Shown here in pieces: positions 33,761-47,322 of a DNA stretch of 64,000 nucleotides. How positions within the stretch are numbered: position 1 is the stretch's first letter; the number at the start of each line of letters is the position of its first letter. Both the position numbers and the translations under genes were made by a program. The DNA is from Ipomoea triloba (lineage: Eukaryota > Streptophyta > Magnoliopsida > Solanales > Convolvulaceae), in NCBI RefSeq assembly GCF_003576645.1, contig NC_044922.1, positions 11,777,195 to 11,841,194 on the forward strand, given 5' to 3'. The notes beneath the pieces are model-generated. The model was given only the letters and a program-made list of their open reading frames with translations, was not told the DNA's origin and did no database searches.

Positions 33761-33812
<52 letters not shown>
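33535..33812. mobile_element. MITE-like inverted repeat ending in (TA)n
   Basis: AAGCGTCTAGATAAATGCACAC (about 33580-33602) and its inverted counterpart near 33690-33720 (TACATTTATGTAGACGCTTG) form the arms. TTCTTGTGAGAAC and GTTCTCGCGGGAG lie outside them. A (TA)n run (33764-33812) follows. Confidence 0.45.
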
Positions 33813-33815
<3 letters not shown>

Positions 33816-35047
33816 TATGAGATGAGATCATGAGATCACATCTCAACCATCTATAAATTTGAAATGAATTGTTAGGATTGATATTAAAATATAAATTTTA
33901 TTAGGACAAAATTAATTAAAAAAGATAGAATTGTAATTTGATTATGATTTTTGATAATGGAAATAAATGAAATGTAATAATTTCCATATATTAAGGAATC
34001 CTAATCATGGTAACTCGTAATATATTATTGTAATTTTCTGTGTGATGTTAACAAAAAACCGTGAGAAAAGGAGAAAGGATATCAGATGTCAAGGTTTCGT
34101 TAATGGCAGACAACATTGTTGGTAAGTATGTTCTAAACTTTTAATTTATCTTTGGTTCATTGGTGTGTGCGTTAATGGCATTAGGCGTGTATAAAATACC
34201 GCATTTTTTTGTAGCAGTGTGCATTTTACTTGGGAAGTGCGTGCAAATTACTATGAAAGCAAAAACAAGGGTTTTGCATGTTTTGTGTATTGTTGTAACT
34301 TTTTTTTTCTTTTTGTTGATATTTGTAAGTGAGTGCAATAAAGGGTTTGGAACGTTTTGATTACAGAGATTATTTTAATTTGTTAGGATATTCGTAAGTG
34401 TGTTGCGATTGTGATGACGAGCGTGTGCAGGAATCTTGGTAATGTGTGTGTGTGTGTAAAAGACTTAATTTATATTTGTGTGCAGTCATAGAATTAGCGT
34501 GCTTTTTTTTTGGGGGGGTTTGTAGGTGTGTGCATTCATAGAGTTAGCGTGTGCAAAACCCCCGTTTCTTTCTTGGTAACAGTGTGCATTTTACTTGCAT
34601 GCAAATTACTGATAAGGCAATTAAGGGTTTGAAATGTTTGTTTGTCAATGTAATTTTGAATATTATGGGATACCTATGTGTGTGCTCTTGTGAATTCAGT
34701 TGGGTGCAAAAGTCTGTTATAACATAAAGTCATCTCAACTGTACGCCCACACTTATAACATAAAGTGCACAAACCCAAATTATGATGGGTAACTACACAC
34801 ACCAAGTCTGTCCCGCACAAACAAAAAAAAAATCATGGTATAAAAAATAATTTGTTTAAAATATAATATTAATAACACGAAATTGAGATTAAGCATGCCA
34901 ATTCATATCAACATTCACATATATGTATGAAACACTAACTAATAATAGTGAAATGTCATATCAACTGAACGCACACACTTATAACATAAAGTGCACAGAC
35001 CCGAATTATGATGGATAACTAAGCACACGCGCCAAGTCTATCCCACA
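33813..35047. other. Repeat-rich intergenic stretch
   Basis: No gene is seen. Sequence around 34740-34790 (CACACTTATAACATAAAGTGC) recurs at 34975-34995 and at 36815-36835. An unclassified repeat thus seems to occur several times on both sides of the hAT element. Confidence 0.45.
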
Positions 35048-35226
35048 TAGGGGTGTAAACAAATCAAATAATTTTGATTCGATTCGTGATTCGAATTCGA
35101 ATAGTTATATTCGAATTCGAATATTTCAAATACAAATCCGAATTCGAATACACATTTTGATTCGAATGTTATTCAAATCCAAATAAAAATCAGGATAAAT
35201 TCGATTCGAATAGTATTCGAATATTC

Positions 35227-35317
<91 letters not shown>

Positions 35318-35976
35318 NNNNNNNNNNNNNNNNNNNNNNNNNNNNNNNNNNNNNNNNNNNNNNNNNNNNNNNNNNNNNNNNNNNNNNNNNNNNNNNNNNN
35401 NNNNNNNNNNNNNNNNNNNNNNNNNNNNNNNNNNNNNNNNNNNNNNNNNNNNNNNNNNNNNNNNNNNNNNNNNNNNNNNNNNNNNNNNNNNNNNNNNNNN
35501 NNNNNNNNNNNNNNNNNNNNNNNNNNNNNNNNNNNNNNNNNNNNNNNNNNNNNNNNNNNNNNNNNNNNNNNNNNNNNNNNNNNNNNNNNNNNNNNNNNNN
35601 NNNNNNNNNNNNNNNNNNNNNNNNNNNNNNNNNNNNNNNNNNNNNNNNNNNNNNNNNNNNNNNNNNNNNNNNNNNNNNNNNNNNNNNNNNNNNNNNNNNN
35701 NNNNNNNNNNNNNNNNNNNNNNNNNNNNNNNNNNNNNNNNNNNNNNNNNNNNNNNNNNNNNNNNNNNNNNNNNNNNNNNNNNNNNNNNNNNNNNNNNNNN
35801 NNNNNNNNNNNNNNNNNNNNNNNNNNNNNNNNNNNNNNNNNNNNNNNNNNNNNNNNNNNNNNNNNNNNNNNNNNNNNNNNNNNNNNNNNNNNNNNNNNNN
35901 NNNNNNNNNNNNNNNNNNNNNNNNNNNNNNNNNNNNNNNNNNNNNNNNNNNNNNNNNNNNNNNNNNNNNNNNNNNN

Positions 35977-36067
<91 letters not shown>

Positions 36068-36571
36068 GTAAAGGCATAAACCCTAAGCTAAAATAAAAGT
36101 GAGAGCAGCCGCTTCAGTGCTTCACCCTTCAGTCTTCTCAGTTCGGTAGCCGCAGTTCCCAATTTCGCCTATTCCACCAATTGCTTCGCCCTTCTTGTCC
36201 ACCCCTTTTCACGGCAGACTACCGTCGTGGCAAGGAAGCACGACAACAAGGAGAGCAACTCAGCAAGGCAGGGCAGCAACTCCTCACGGCCACTGTCGTT
36301 CGGCGATGGCAAGAATCTTCACGGCCGCGGCAATTTTTGTTATATTTTATCTTAATTTATTGAAAAATTTAGAAAAAAAATTAAGATAGTCATTTCGAAT
36401 TCGAATATTCGAGTCGAATCGAATATATTCGAATAAATTGGTCGAATCGAATACGAATCGAAATTTAGGATTTGAACACTAAACGAATTCGAATTCGAAT
36501 ACTCATCAAAATAATCGAATTCGAATCGAATACTGAAGTATTTGACTCAATTCGATTCGTTTACACCCCTA
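35048..36571. mobile_element. Second hAT-like element, with an assembly gap inside
   Basis: The ends TAGGGGTGTAAAC and GTTTACACCCCTA are inverted. An 8-bp duplication ATCCCACA (35040-35047 and 36572-36579) flanks it, as expected for hAT. Subterminal regions are packed with TTCGAATTCGAAT units in both orientations. The middle holds (TA)n on both sides of the N run and a GC-richer stretch (36090-36330) resembling leader or coding sequence of unknown origin. No transposase is visible. Confidence 0.8.
35318..35976. other. Assembly gap of 659 N within a (TA)n run
   Basis: (TA)n leads in from about 35230 and out to about 36061. The true length of the repeat is unknown. Confidence 1.
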
Positions 36572-36579
36572 ATCCCACA

Positions 36580-37055
36580 CAAACCAAAAAATGGTATAAA
36601 GAAATAATTCGTTTATAATATGAAACTTTTTTAAATTGTCAAAGTGCCCGGCATAAATCAAAAAAAAAAAATCATGGTATAAAGAAACAATTCATTTAAA
36701 ATATGAAGTTAATAACCCGAAATTGAGATTAAGCATGCCAATTCAAATCAACATCAACATGTATGCATGAAACACTAACTAATAATAGCGAAATGCTATC
36801 TCAACTGAACGCACACACTTATAACATAAAGTGCACAATCCAATAACAGAAGGAAACAACTTAAAATAACACAAAATTCAAAATGGTAATAACTTAACAC
36901 AAAATGCGAAAAGACTATACAACCCCTCCCTATATCATAATGACCAAAAATAAACTAAAAATCCACATCAAATCTGAACCATTAAAATAAAACAATTGAT
37001 GGCCACAATCTAATCTCACAATCTCATTTAATTGGGATGGTCTCACCGGATCCAA

Positions 37056-37094
<39 letters not shown>

Positions 37095-37501
37095 GTTTGG
37101 GCAGGGAAACAACATTTATAATTTGTCCTCAGGCATTTTACAAAATTTCCATTGTGTATACAATTTCTCTCCATCTAATAATCTTCACTATACCTGACAA
37201 AACATAATACATGGTGGCATACTTTACATGGAGCAAGAAATCATTCACCAAGATGGCAACTAGAAAAAGGTTTAAAGCCATTATGCAGATTTAACGGAGC
37301 TCAGTTCTAGTGTATTAAAAACCCTTAGGGTGAGCAACATCGTTGATGAAAAATGGAGTCGTTTTCACTTTCATGTCAGTGCACGTTACTATGCTATGTG
37401 TGTTTTATCTCAGATCAGACATCTCTGGGAGATAAGATTCCTCAACACAAATAGCAAGGAGGGAAGAGGCAGGGCTAGACGAGTTGAGATATTTTTGACA
37501 C
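36580..37501 (-). other. Repeat stretch and 3' side of the WD40 gene
   Basis: 36580-36900 repeats sequence seen at 34740-35030. 36930-37090 is a MITE-like piece ending in (TA)n. From about 37100 to 37501 lies unremarkable sequence that probably contains the 3' untranslated region of the WD40 gene. A poly(A) site cannot be fixed by eye. Confidence 0.4.
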
Positions 37502-40500
37502 TCAAGTGACTTTGTGCAACCCAATGTTCAAATCAGAAGAGATGGATATGAGGAGAGGGAGAGAGTGGTGCCAAACAGCTTTGAAGACTCGTTTCTGATG
37601 GGCCCTTATGGACTGAGAAGGTTTGTGTGAGTTGTACCTTATATCAAATATGTGGATGACAGGATCAACTGAACCAGATGTGATGTACAAGCCGTCGGGA
37701 GACCAAGCCTGATTTATGAGAGCTGATTGTGAGTCACTGCTTTCTTGCTTCCACCCGAATGCATGGACCTCTCTTTGCCTTGCTCTGACATCAAACAGCC
37801 GAAGCTGCTTCTCTAATGTCCTGCACAGGAGGATTGCATTTAGGGAATTACCTAAACATGGAGTACATACCAAAACAATCAACTTCAAATAAAAGAAAAC
37901 TAGGTAAAACTCCACACCAACCATTATTGAGGAAAAATAAGTATGCAAAAGAAAAGAAACAGGATATTGCAGTGGTAATTTACCCTGCCTGAACCATAAA
38001 GAGATTGAAGTCACGTGGATTGGGCAAAATACTCATGCATTTGCTGTCTATTTGATGGTTGTAGTCGGCTCTTTGAGCTTGAAGATCAAATCCGATAATC
38101 CTCTTGTCGGCACCAGCAGACATCACACTTTTCTTATGTTGCATACCAGCAATTCCCATTACAGCTGAGGAATGCATACTTCTATGCAATGCTTTAGGCT
38201 TCCATGAATTTGCCCCTTCTTTCTCAGTCCAAAAGACAACAGCATGATCACTACCACCAGTAACAAAACCGATATCTTCCCATGGCATGAACACTATGTT
38301 GTTGATGATGCCTCTCACATGAGGCTTCTCTTCCAAGAAACTTACGCGCATTCTCTATTAATACATCAGGGCATGAGATCAGAACTGATATGATTTAATT
38401 TTTATTCAAAATATACGACTGTGTTTGGTGCACTTATGATATGGCACTAAACTACTTATTCAAGTATTAAGGTCATCGGACACCAATTATATTTCATGCA
38501 TACAACATAAATGATGGAATTTCCACTTCATGGCATAGCATATCATCTTGTCTGAAAGGAAAGTAAACAAGCAAATATCTATTACTGTACTTGATTTAGC
38601 CAAATAATATGCTCAATTTTCAATATCAAGAGTGAGTTAAACCACATGCTTGATCTCCAATATCAACAGAGTGAGGCCACTACTTTTTCAACCATAACAT
38701 GGAGGAAAGTGAACTGAGCATGCCAATACATCCAACAAGTTCTATAACCAAAAGATTAATTGTCTGGATCTTCTGTTTAGCATTATCTATATTCAAGTAT
38801 TCAACATTTAACATACATAAATTGTATGTCTTAGTGAATGAGGTTACAGTCATTGACCACTGAAATATTCAGGTATATGCATTGAACACAAATCCGGGCA
38901 TGCAAAGTCATACTTGTAGATTTTACAAATGTAAAGCTCATATCATTAGAGAATGAAGTGAATACCTCTTTCCCTTTGTTCAGATTAAGGATTGAAATCT
39001 GGGATTCTCCACCATCAGCACTGTAAACTGAAAATATAGTATCCCCTTCAGGATGCCAGGCTATATCTTCTGGCCATCTCCTATGCTTCGCTGACAAGCA
39101 ATCGGTAGTACTAAGAAGATTAGCAGATCTGCATATAGACGGTACAAGTAAGCATGTGATGAGGACAAATAATCAATTTTAATAAGAGATTACATTAGTT
39201 TGTAATGAAGTAGGGTACCATTTTAAGAAGTATCTAGAAAGGAAAAACAAACTGGTGTGCCTATTGTGAAGGATAATATATGACATAAATATAAAATATG
39301 TAGAGACTCTTCATATATCTCTAGTAGACTTTTGGCTTGTCTAGGAGACTTTCAGTTTTATCTAAATAAGTCTATAAAAGGTAAAAACTAGGCTCCATCA
39401 AATCAATATAGATGGTATCTAGTTTTATAGTATCCTATCTCTTCACTCATTTACCTATAGCTTCTGCCTTGCCAGGGTTGGCCCACCAGACCTTTCAATC
39501 TATCATTCTATAACATCTATGAAAGTTATCCATAAATCAGTTCAAACATACCCTCTGCTCTGAACCTGCCACAGGTTGACAACTCCATCCAGCGCACTGC
39601 ATTTTTAAATAAGATTTTGGATTAGTAATATGATGGAAACAAGAAGCCCCGTTTTCTCTATCCATCACAAAACCTCTAATATCATTAGAAGTATACACTT
39701 TAAAAAAAAAAAAAAATGAATCCCACAATTACTTCATGGATAAGAGGATGTGGAAGTAAGTGTAACATAACAAGTACGTTTTCCGAAACTACAAATAAAA
39801 ATAGTCACAAACAGTTTATATACAAATACAAAAATGCTTCAGATTATGGGAAGGATACAGAGCAGACATTAAGTTATTGCATATCCTGTATTTTTCACAA
39901 AGTATACATAATCTGATATTTAGAAGCTATATTTGCTAAAAACAGCCCAATTTTAGTTAATTTTAAGGCACTGAAAGTTGAGAGCATCCAATATTAGAAT
40001 TCAAAATTCATGGCTTTGTTACTTAGCTCTCAAGCAAGCCCTAACTACCTTGTGGCAAAAAGTTGCTCGCTGGTTGGGCACAAGATGAGACTTCTAAGCT
40101 TTCTCTTATGTTGACTCGATATAGCAGAGCATGTCTGGCAGCGGATAGTGCAGGGTGAAGAACTAGTACGAATCATAGGGATTAGATCTTTGTGCTCCTT
40201 CTGCTCTGCATTAGGAAAACAAGCATGTTAAAAAAAACATAACTTTAGTAAACTACTCAGATTTGACATTCATACTTATGTAGAAATTAGAAAATAAAAT
40301 AAAATTCAACAAGCACATGGAAATTATAGGACGACAGATGAAAATATTACCAAATTTTCTCTTAGTTCCTTTATTTTGAACATCAGCATCCTTCTCAGAA
40401 GGCTTCCTCAGAGTTTTGTCTCCTTTTATCTTCGTTGTACTACTACTGTGAGGAAATGCCAGTTCACCCGTCAACGAACCAGGACCACTTCGAACGTTAG

Positions 40501-42073
40501 GTTCAGATTCTGTCATCTTAGTTGGTTGAGAAACTTTTGGTTTCACATCAGGAATTACAAGTTGTGGTTTACCCTGAAGTTGGTTTCCAGAAGATAGTTC
40601 TGTCCTCCGGGAAGTACATGCTGATTTATTCTCTAGAGGTCTAATTGCCATACCCTCATCTTGTGCTTTAGTCTCAGACTGACTTTTATATGAATCTTCA
40701 CTACACAAAGCAGGATTCATGGAACTTGTTTTGGATTTCACTTTCTTCATACCATTATCATGAACGCTCTTGGATGTTGTAATACTGTCCTGACCACGAA
40801 GGCGAGCCAGCTTCCCTTGTGTGTCATCTAATCTTCTCTCTGCTTCAATGAGCTGCATAACACATCAAAAAGGGGGGAAATTTTTTTAAAACATTACTTT
40901 TGGTCTCAGTAAAAAAGGAAACAACTCAAAAGTCAAAACTAAGAATTCAATCCATGCCATGTAAAGAAGTAAATCAACCTCAAACAGCTAAAATTTAATG
41001 GAAAATTAAATTTCATTAATGACATAACTCTACCCATAACACTAAAATGGAGAGAGAGAAGAGAAAACCTAACCTCCTTATTGTATTATTTTTAACTTTA
41101 CATGCTCACAAATTTTTAATTTGAATCATGATCACTAAAGCAGCTGATAAGAATCTTTCCACCACAAAATGGTCAAATGCTAGAATTATGAGATTCATAT
41201 CGTCAATAATACGAGACCATATCAACGCAAAAGTTTCCCAAACAGTACAAACATTACGAAGTCAAAAAATAGTTAGTAAACTGTAAACTTTAGTATCTCA
41301 TAATCAGTAATCATTAATTACATTTTCCTAGCATTTGATATCCAATTATCCAAAAGGAGATTGCAGCTTCCTTAACTCTATACTTTGTATATTCAATTCA
41401 GAATTCTTATTCTGCTTTATATTATAATAAAGTATAATGTTTTTATCAAAGCCAAAAACAGGTTTTGGTAAGCTAGAGAATTAAAATAGCTAAATAAGTG
41501 AATGACATTTTTGTATGTCTCTTTCACACAATGGGGAATATATTATTACAATTTTGGATATAAAAAGGGGAAATTTCAGCTCACAATAGGTGATTTAGGG
41601 TTCGGTTTAAGGAGCTAGCAGGTGAATAAAAACCAACTCCAGAGACCATGGTGGAGTTAGGAAATTTGGCCAGTGTAGTTGAAAATTAAAAGTCAGAAAT
41701 TTTGGCTGGTGAGTACGTATAATTTTGAGGTTAACAAGAACCTATTTGCAAATACCACCACTGCACAACATCTCTATCATTAACATGATAATTCATCAAT
41801 AAGTTTCTTTTTAGCTGGATCTACTTTAAGTTCTTCTAAATTAATATGAATACAAAGACACACTTGAAACTCCTGGACTATCTTGGTTAGATGATTTCTC
41901 AAAAGTAAATTATCTATTGAAGTATTTTTCTAAAACTAAACCACAAAACGTATCTAACTATTTAGCATTATGGGCAATTAGTGTTTTAGGAAACATCAAA
42001 CATAGACTATTTATGAGCAATTGGCTAAATTAATTCAGCAATTGACATATAACATAATCTCATACTTTTTCCT

Positions 42074-42116
<43 letters not shown>

Positions 42117-44487
42117 TAACAATAATAATAATAATAATGACAACCTATAATTTAAAAAGGGCTTATTGGTGAAAAATAAAACCGCTGATAATTATATCCA
42201 AATCTTTAAGTTTTGCCAATTTAATACCAAACATTTATATTTTATCACAATTATATCTCCACTTGCTTGGATTTTATGATAGTTGCAAGAGTCTCCGGAC
42301 CGTACAATGGAATGGTATCCTGGAGATGGTTACCTTCAACTTTAAAGTGGTTGTGCATCTAGCATCTCTAATGGACAGAAATAAAGAAAAAGAACATTTG
42401 AGTGGTAAAATAGGTATAAGGTCCATTACTTTATCTATAAAATCTATGCTCCCGCAATTAATGATTAGCACACTAAACACGGGAGTGAGTGAAAGTTGTT
42501 GAGAGTGAAAGCCCAAAGAAACAAGGCCTAAATTGCTTTAAAATTCAAATCATAAACCGGAGCAATGCTTTTTTTAAAAAATAGAGCGATTGGACGTCAT
42601 GAAATCAATTTTCAATCACTTGACACACACGCGCACGCGTATATATATATATATGATTTACTATGATACGTAAATGGTTGACAATGCAACTCCTATGATT
42701 ATATGTGATATATTTTATCTTACAGTTGCATAAGTTCATCAATATACAATAGTCTAGAGCAAACTAAGTACTGACAAAGATGAGTAAAATAATAAAGTCA
42801 ATAGCATTTACCAATCATCAATATTCATCATCATCCAAACTTTCAGTTTTTTCATAAACAGCAAGGGAGTAAAAAAAGAAAAGAAAATTAGTAATGTGAA
42901 AGAGAAGAAGAATAAAAAACAGTACATGCTTGAGGCTAGCTGAGAGTTAATGGTGACTATAAGGGAGAAGATTGGAAAAGAAGGTTTGATTGTTTAAGAT
43001 AAACTTTGAATCGGAGAAGATGTCACTAAACTCTGAAGAAAATATTTAAATGAACTGCCGTTTTACCCCCAAGTTTTGGAGGTTAGATCGTTGACTCACT
43101 TTATACAACTATAAGTGCACTTTTTCAGTAATTCAGTCACCATTTTCCACTCACTTTGGTGTCAAAATGAGCACTTTTGTTTGCTTTTTCACTTTCCAAC
43201 ACTTCACCAAAGTGAGACATTTTTCCATTGGTTGCATCGCTAGGCGACATAGTAATCACTTTTGACAAGTTAGAGCAAGATCCCAAAAACAAGATAGAAG
43301 CATAGTAATTAACAGGTTCAGGTGAGGAGTGCATAATACAGAGTACTTTTTTATTGATAAAGCTTCAAAACCTTTTCTTATACGCTTTCTGAGTCTAACT
43401 ACTATGGATGCCCTGTACTCACAGAAGAACCCCAATATATGGAACTCAACCCAGTTTGGTAACTTACTAGTTGGCATTATAAATTCTAGGCACCTCCAGA
43501 AATGCATTAATGATGGAAATTTGGGGTTCATTTTGCATCCGTCTTAGCTCTATCGCATCCTGGGGAACAAGGATCGTTTAAAGTTGAGGGGCATGACATA
43601 TATGATGTTTTAGTCAATGTACACAAAGTCTACAACCAATACTTATGGTGCAAAGCTGGAGAACTAAAAGAATAAAGAGAGCAGCAAGATTTTAATGTTT
43701 TATGGCTCAATTGAAAAATAGGTGATCTTCAAAGCCAAATCAAAGGATTTCAACTCACCAATCCATGATTTGGGACCGGCATGTTCGCAATATTGTTTTG
43801 TTTTGCTTCTATTTTAGTTACAAGTCTCCTGTTTTCAGCTTGGTTGTTAAGCCAACCAGCAGATAGTTGGGAGCCAACTCCATACCACCTTCGCATAACC
43901 AAAATTCCATCTTCTCCCTATAGTTTCATAGTTTCATCAACACAACTTCCCTCAACTTTCCCCCCATTTCCAGTTCAGTTACACACGTTAACTCCAACAA
44001 TTCTCTAAAACCAACAATTTTAATCCTCAGTAAGAATAAAAATAAATCATACTTCAAACCACCATAGTCCAAAATCACAAGCACTCAATATGCACGAGAA
44101 CTGAACGAGCAAAGCAGCACTAATGCACTATCAAATTTTCCATAAATACAATACAGGAACACAGTACTCAAAAAAAATACAAGAATCACAGCCAAAACAA
44201 ATAAATGAAATAAAAACCTGAGATTTATAGTAAGAGATGCGCTGCCGGAGATCATGAACCTCCTTAGTGCGATGTTCAACGAGAGCAACTAGGGCTTCTT
44301 CTTGCTCACTCCTTGACTGATCATTCGTATCTGCAGGAACATCCTTGCCGTCATTATTGGCTTCTCCGCCGATACTTCCACCACCGTTCTCCATATCTGG
44401 CTCCACTTTGGGCTTTTTCAGAAACGGATGCGCGCTCATGTTTGCAATCAGCTCTTCTTCGTATCTCCCCGTTTGTCCAGTCTCCAC
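37502..44487 (-). CDS. WD40-repeat protein with N-terminal coiled coil (608 aa)
   Basis: Seven coding exons are 44487-44218, 40852-40351, 40205-40049, 39596-39552, 39128-38966, 38354-37984 and 37820-37502; all phases close. The protein starts METGQTGRYEEELIANMSAH. Residues about 60-105 (EEALVALVEHRTKEVHDLRQ, then LIEAERRLDDTQGKLARL) form a coiled coil that crosses the first intron. Residues about 110-260 are Ser/Lys-rich and probably disordered, with basic patches (KRKF) that could be nuclear signals. The rest is a WD40 propeller (ATSALDGVVNLWQV, EDIAWHPEGDTIFSVYSADG, DIGFVTGGSDHAVVFW, SAGADKRIIGFDL, YITSGSVDPVIHIFDIR). Such proteins are scaffolds. The N-terminal layout resembles an uncharacterised plant transducin/WD40 family; I do not assign a symbol. 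Intron 1 is 3.4 kb and contains (AAT)n. Confidence 0.92.
42077..42139. repeat. (AAT)n microsatellite in WD40 intron 1
   Basis: Two AAT runs separated by about 10 bp. The rest of the 3.4-kb intron is AT-rich, and I see no inserted gene in it. Confidence 0.85.
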
Positions 44488-44578
44488 TGATTCTCTCTAT
44501 ATTTCTTGGAATTCTTGCAACGTAAAATTCTTGTCAAAAAATTTTCAGAAAAAAAGGGGTAGGAAATATGTATTGTTT

Positions 44579-44587
44579 CTTTATATA
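44579..44587 (-). promoter_or_regulatory. TATA box of the WD40 gene
   Basis: TATATAAAG on the minus strand, 92 bp upstream of the start codon. The edge of the Pack-MULE lies only 28-38 bp further upstream. Confidence 0.6.
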
Positions 44588-44624
44588 ACGTCGGACTTCC
44601 TCTTAAAGGGTTCTTTTTTTAAAC

Positions 44625-45767
44625 GAGTTAATACCCAATTTAGTCCTAGACTATAATGGTTTTACTTAATTCAGTTCTAAGTGACTTTTTGTACTCAATT
44701 AAGTCCCGGACTTTGATGATTTTACCCAATTAGATCATCCGTTAACAATTCCGTTAGTTGGCGGTTAAAAGTATGGTTAATATGATAATTTATCATCCCT
44801 CCTCCCTTTTGGTCAAATTTCCATCTCTTCCTCATTTCTCCTGGCCTTCATCTTCTTTCAAACTGTAATTAAAAAAAAAAATTAAATAGCAAGAAAAATT
44901 GTGAGCACTAACTAGAGTACCTGCATCCACCCTCACACCAGTCTTTTTCATCTCTAGAAAAAGCTCAAAAGCTTCCAAAGCTTCTGGCCTCCTATTTCTC
45001 TTGAACCCATCAATATAATCAATGCAATATAAGAAATAACATCTCTTTTCTGCATTTCAAGGAACACATTGCGCGAAAGTTCCATGTACGCACAGACAAC
45101 AAAAGTTAAAATCGAAGAATTCTGCACAAAATGGTCAGAACCGAACCCAAACTTCAGTAATTGAGCAAAAACCTTTAGTGGGTTTCCTGCTTTGGCCTTG
45201 GAAAAGGCTTTGAGAAGCAAAGTAAAGGTGTGCTTGTGGGGAAACACACAATTTTCCCGCATTTTTCGCGTAGAAAACAATGGAGTCATGGGGGTTTGAA
45301 GTCATGGAATAGCCTTTGATCATGGTGTTCCACGAATGGGCATTAGGTTCTTTGATCCGAGCTAGTGAAGAGAGAAAACACATAGGAAGAGGGGAACGCA
45401 TGCAGTGATATGCAGTAGTTGACTAGTTTCCTAAGCCATGAATTATGGTGGCAGAGACCACATGTGATAAACAAAGAGTGAAGATGCAGTGGCCGTGTAC
45501 TCGTTTAGTTTTCCATTTTTTTTTTAATTACAGTCGGTAAGGTGATGGAGGAGAAATGAGGAAGAAGATGGCAATTTGAACAAAAAGGAGGAGGGAGGTT
45601 AAATTACCATATTAACCCTGCTTTTAACAGTCAACTAACGAAAATATTAACGGAGGACTTAATTGAGTAAAATCATCAAAGTCCGGGACTTAATTGAGTA
45701 CAAAAAGTTACTTAGGACTAAATCGAGGAAAACCACTATAGTCGATGACTAAATTGTGTATTAACTC
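44625..45767. mobile_element. Pack-MULE carrying a PPR-gene fragment
   Basis: Long terminal inverted repeats (about 44625-44875 and 45510-45767) begin GAGTTAATACCCAATTTAG and GAGTTAATACACAATTTAG read inward. A perfect 10-bp target duplication TTTTTTAAAC flanks it (44615-44624 and 45768-45777). There is no transposase. The interior is a fragment of a pentatricopeptide-repeat gene. This is the textbook form of a Pack-MULE (1143 bp). Confidence 0.9.
44890..45410 (-). pseudogene. Captured PPR (pentatricopeptide repeat) fragment
   Basis: Reading leftward, the pieces PNAHSWNTMIKGYSMTSNP, then PHKHTFTLLLKAFSKAKAG, VFAQLLKFGFGSDHFVQNS and EMQKRDVISYIALI match successive repeats of a PLS-type PPR protein (organelle RNA-binding family). 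They lie in more than one frame, so it is not a working gene. Short breaks separate the pieces (near 45270 and 44990). The ends coincide with the inner edges of the Pack-MULE terminal repeats. Confidence 0.75.
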
Positions 45768-45777
45768 TTTTTTAAAC

Positions 45778-47280
45778 TCTTTATGTAATTACGTATATAC
45801 TCCCGATAGGCAAAGATTTGGACAATTGGTGCACACCTGCCACGTGGGATTACGTAAATACAAATATCCTATTCTTGCAATACATTCTATTTTTTAAAGT
45901 CAACATCAAAATTTTAAGGAAAACTAGTATTTTTGCCCGTACTTTGCACGAATATTTTAAGAATATTTGGATTAATATATAATTATATAAATTATAACAT
46001 CGAATATTATATAGTGCAATTGATGAAATTAGTTTGATCAGGCTTTAATTAGAACAAATAATTGTGCAATTACCCGTGTGATGCACGGATAATTTTTTTA
46101 TTATATATTTAGATAATAAAAATAAAGATGAAATTATAAAAAATTCTAATATTAAACGTGTACATTTATTTGAGTATAAGATTAGTGTAAAAGTATTACT
46201 CAATTACTTGAAAAATATATGACTTGTTTGTCTACCATTATCTTAAAAAATCGATATATGACTTATGTAATTGTATTATTACTAAAATAAAAATGAGAAA
46301 TGAAAAATAATTTAATTACAATTATTATAAAAAAAATTCAACGACCAATGTTTAGCTTAATCTATAGTCTAAAGTATATATAAAAACAATATTCTCCTCC
46401 AAAATTTTCCTGCCCAAACGTAGGGTATTTTAGTAATATGGTAATTATTATGATAAAATAATATTAATTATAAATTTATAATTTGTTATAATGCGTTATT
46501 AGTAATATGATAATTATTATGATAGAATTTTATTAGGATAGAATAATATTAATTATAAGTGGTAGTATGTTGACTTCGAGGTTTGTACATGTCATTCAAG
46601 TTTCTATGTCTTTCTTATACAAACCTATAATTGTAAATTTATATTAGGCAATTATATTAATATAATTAATTATTAAGGCAAGTATAGTTTATTTTGTACG
46701 GTAGATACATTATTTTTAATAATTTCGATTTAATAATGTTATATATTATTAGTACAGAATAAATCATGCATGCCTTAATAATTATTTTTTAATATTATTG
46801 CCTAATAATTATTTATTGTAATTCACTTCGCCTTTTTCAGTGTAATATTATTGACACAAAATAAATTATACTTACTTTAATATATAATTTTTTTTAATTT
46901 AATTTCTTAATATTTATTAATGGTAATTTTTCTGGTAATTTTTTCACTTTTTCATGTAATTATTATGGTAATATTATGGTACTATATTTCAAAATTGTGG
47001 CAATTTTATTAATTATTATGCTAATTTATGGTAATATATTTTAATATTAGAATAGAAAAAATATTATAATTGATATAGTTAATGAAATTAGTATGGTAAT
47101 TGCCACAATATTTGGTAATTATAATTAATATAATTAACTTCATTTCCGTTGCAATATTTTTGGAAATTTCATTAAACTATAATCAATAAAATATGAAATA
47201 TAATTAAGGAAATGAAATTATAAAATTAACAAAATATGTGTTCATAAATATTTAGAATATTTTTTAAATACATATATATG

Positions 47281-47322
<42 letters not shown>

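Noticed and set aside
35190..36077. Long open frame across the N gap
   Set aside because: It consists of Tyr-Ile repeats from (TA)n and of unknown bases; not a gene.
43137..43547. Short open frames in WD40 intron 1
   Set aside because: No motif, no splice support and frames on both strands; treated as intron sequence.
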